From an uncultured Muribaculaceae bacterium (GTDB lineage: Bacteria; Bacteroidota; Bacteroidia; Bacteroidales; Muribaculaceae): a stretch of 16,660 bases of DNA. The position numbers and the translations under genes were made by a program. The notes under the pieces are model-generated. The model saw nothing but the letters and a program-made list of their open reading frames with translations. It was not told where the DNA came from and ran no database searches. Positions 16,201 through 16,660 of this stretch are shown here, in pieces (position 1 is the first letter of the stretch; each line of letters starts with the position of its first letter). Location: assembly GCA_910576935.1 (NCBI GenBank), contig CAJTKG010000047.1:1-16660 (forward strand). The letters run 5' to 3'.

Positions 16201-16382
16201 GCCGTATCAGCCTGGGCACGGCGGTCGTCTTCGGCATGGCGGTCAACGCTGTCGTCGGCACTCTCTTCGTGCCAAACTTCTGGGAGCTTTTGCAACGCTT
16301 CCGCGAAAATACTCTTTCTCGCGTTTTCGCCTACAAGCCGAAAAATCCCACCGAGGGCAACGACACAACGAAAACCCGATAA
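13215..16382 (+). CDS. RND multidrug-type efflux pump, inner-membrane permease (HAE-1 family)
   Basis: The 1055-residue pump has the usual AcrB length and twelve membrane segments, with large periplasmic loops after TM1 (about 30-340) and TM7 (about 560-865). It starts MFSKFFIDRPIFATVLAI, the family's standard N-terminus. The proton relay is intact: Asp410 and Asp411 in VVDDAIVVVED of TM4 and Lys938 in GMAAKNAILIVEYA of TM10, with Arg in VRFRPIMMTALAF of TM11. It exports hydrophobic or amphipathic compounds by proton antiport through the channel and adaptor encoded just upstream. It is not the heavy-metal type. The substrate cannot be read from sequence. It ends the operon and is followed at once by a strong terminator. 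Confidence 0.95.
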   Translation: MFSKFFIDRPIFATVLAIIMLLIGFVTVKTLPVAQYPDITPPTVMVNATYPGADAQTVAETVGVPIEEQINGIENMMYMSSTSGSDGSYSLTITFENGTDLDMATVKVQNRISMAEASLPGPVKQQGLQVVSESSSIVLFIALRSNDPSRYDALYLTNYAKLNIIDELARVDGVGGVGAFGAGEYSMRIWLDPDKMQVRGLTPADIVSLIESQNMAVSAGSAGAPPSKAASDFQYTLTSQGRLKTADQFGDIILRTNPDGSILHLSDVARIELGSESYGQISRVNGDEAALIAIQQLPGANALEVAKNVQARLAELEQYFPEGVRTEVVMNTTEFVDASIDEVLWTFVMTTLIVMAVILLFLQNWRAVIIPMITIPVSLIATFAVMKLLGFTINTLTLFGLVLAIAIVVDDAIVVVEDCSRILDKGGVTPRQAATKAMEELQGPVVGEVLVLLSVFIPTAFISGITGQLYKQFALTIAVSTAFSGFNALTFTPAMCSLFLRPTQAPKSFIYRTFNKVFDRSLHIYDSWVGRMLRRPFAALAAFAIIIAIAFWGFVKWPASYVPEEDMGYFMTSVQLPVGASLERTDSVMRAVGNEIASLPEVKNIISVSGQSFIAGGAASNMGSFFVVLKPWNERRGKSHSINAVIDRLDEKTSAIQQAVVFSINPPAISGLGMTSGAQMQILDINNLGPAEMGKIVTAMQDAASKDPRLASITSVYEGLVPQYRVTIDRDRVKMAGVTVEDVYNTLSLYMGGSYVNDFVEFGRVYEVLIGAEGSRRANPQDVLDLSVRNADGEMVSFSVFTKVEPVMGQATVNRYNMYNTASVTGTAAKGVSSGAAIEAMEEILRDVGGNNYSFAWTGEAYQETQAGTTITTVLLFAVIITLLVLAAQYESWTDPVAVVITTPTAILGTVLGCMIMNQSISIYTQIGIILLLGMAAKNAILIVEYAMDYRRAGQPIRRAAVDAGHVRFRPIMMTALAFVFGVMPMLFATGAGAESRISLGTAVVFGMAVNAVVGTLFVPNFWELLQRFRENTLSRVFAYKPKNPTEGNDTTKTR

Positions 16383-16389
16383 CCGATAT

Positions 16390-16434
16390 AAAGCGCCGAG
16401 TCGTAACTCACCATTTCGACTCGGCGCTTTGTTT
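16390..16434 (+). terminator. Intrinsic terminator of the efflux operon
   Basis: AAAGCGCCGAGTCG (16390-16403) and CGACTCGGCGCTTT (16417-16430) form a perfect 14-bp stem around a 13-base loop, eight bases after the TAA. TTTGTTT completes the T-rich tail. The A-run on the left side would let it also act on transcripts from the minus-strand gene to the right. Confidence 0.85.
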
Positions 16435-16437
16435 AAT

Positions 16438-16549
16438 TGCGCGCTCAAGGCGCATAGAGCGACGACTTTAGTCGTCGTAATATCAAGGCGTTGACCGCTG
16501 ATTCAAGGGTTTGAATCCTTGCCCATCGCCGGAGATTCAAGCGACGGCC
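16438..16549. repeat. Cluster of REP-like palindromes at the right end
   Basis: Three hairpins lie in a row: TGCGC/GCGCA (16438-16442, 16450-16454), CGACGACT/AGTCGTCG (16460-16467, 16470-16477) and CAAGGGTT/AATCCTTG (16504-16511, 16514-16521). The middle one is directly preceded by ATAGAG. The last is followed by CCCAT, a decayed form of the CTCCAT tag seen at the left end. CGACGGCC at 16542-16549 is a half copy of the stem at 170 and 304. No gene is seen in 16383-16570. Confidence 0.6.
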
Positions 16550-16570
16550 GGGGTTAACAGTATGATCATC

Positions 16571-16660
16571 TTACAAGACCGCGACCATATGCTTTGCCGA
16601 GGCGGGCAGGTCGGTTGCGAGAGTGACGATATAACGGCCATGCGGCAGAGCGGTGACGTC
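16571..16660 (-). CDS. Partial gene, C-terminal 29 residues, possible type IX secretion sorting domain
   Basis: Only the end of this minus-strand gene is in the window; it runs off the right edge and stops with TAA at 16571-16573. The 29 visible residues include ALPHGRYIVTLATD and end in HMVAVL. The pattern L-x-x-G-x-Y-I-V followed by a short strand to the C-terminus is that of the beta-sandwich sorting domain on Bacteroidetes proteins exported by the type IX system. The piece is short, and another beta-sandwich C-terminus would look similar. It is convergent with the efflux operon. Confidence 0.45.
   Translation of the reverse strand, partial: DVTALPHGRYIVTLATDLPASAKHMVAVL

Noticed and set aside
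13215..16382. Heavy-metal RND pump of the CusA type
   Set aside because: The N-terminus, the Asp-Asp pair in TM4 and the Lys in TM10 fit the hydrophobic/amphiphilic efflux (HAE-1) group, and the periplasmic methionine cluster of CusA was not recognised.
15888..16471. Open frames on both strands over the end of the pump gene
   Set aside because: The pump frame continues here with conserved TM10-TM12 motifs; the other frames are low-complexity His/Arg-rich shadows.

Overview
The window looks like chromosomal DNA from a member of the Bacteroidales, most likely Muribaculaceae-like; the family is inferred from overall feel, not from a marker gene. The evidence is Bacteroidetes-type promoter elements (TTTG at -33, TAnnTTTG at -7) at several starts, an M56 peptidase fused to TonB C-terminal domains, a multi-repeat DUF349 protein, AsnA, an OmpA-type lipoprotein, and a right-edge fragment that resembles a type IX secretion sorting domain.

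Layout: 1-494 is non-coding and packed with short palindromes. A minus-strand pair follows: a membrane sugar-phosphate transferase that would start a surface glycan on undecaprenyl phosphate (495-1895), and a large helical DUF349-repeat protein (1990-3894). Divergent from these is an iron-containing alcohol dehydrogenase (4143-5342). It meets tail-to-tail, with overlapping stop codons, a minus-strand pair of a YciO/YrdC-family protein and a free-standing B3/B4-domain protein (5339-6620), both from families that handle tRNA or nucleotides. Divergent again is a BlaR1-like M56 membrane peptidase with two near-identical TonB C-terminal domains (6772-8412). Its promoter is covered by two palindromes of the BlaI/MecI operator type, but no BlaI-like gene is in the window. 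A terminator separates it from a convergent OmpA-family lipoprotein (8515-9366). Then come asnA (9517-10551) and a three-gene RND efflux operon in the order outer-membrane channel, lipoprotein adaptor, inner-membrane pump (10660-16382), ended by a strong intrinsic terminator. The right end holds more palindromic elements and the last 29 codons of a minus-strand gene.

Most genes are ordinary housekeeping or envelope functions. The parts most worth a second look are: (1) the doubled operator in front of the orphan M56-TonB gene, with one site lying between the -33 and -7 boxes; (2) the recent internal duplication of the TonB domain in that protein; (3) a family of REP-like palindromes at both ends of the window that share a GGAG/AGAG tag abutting stems of unrelated sequence. 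No CRISPR array, tRNA, rRNA or intact insertion sequence was seen. All calls come from reading the sequence; no database search was made.
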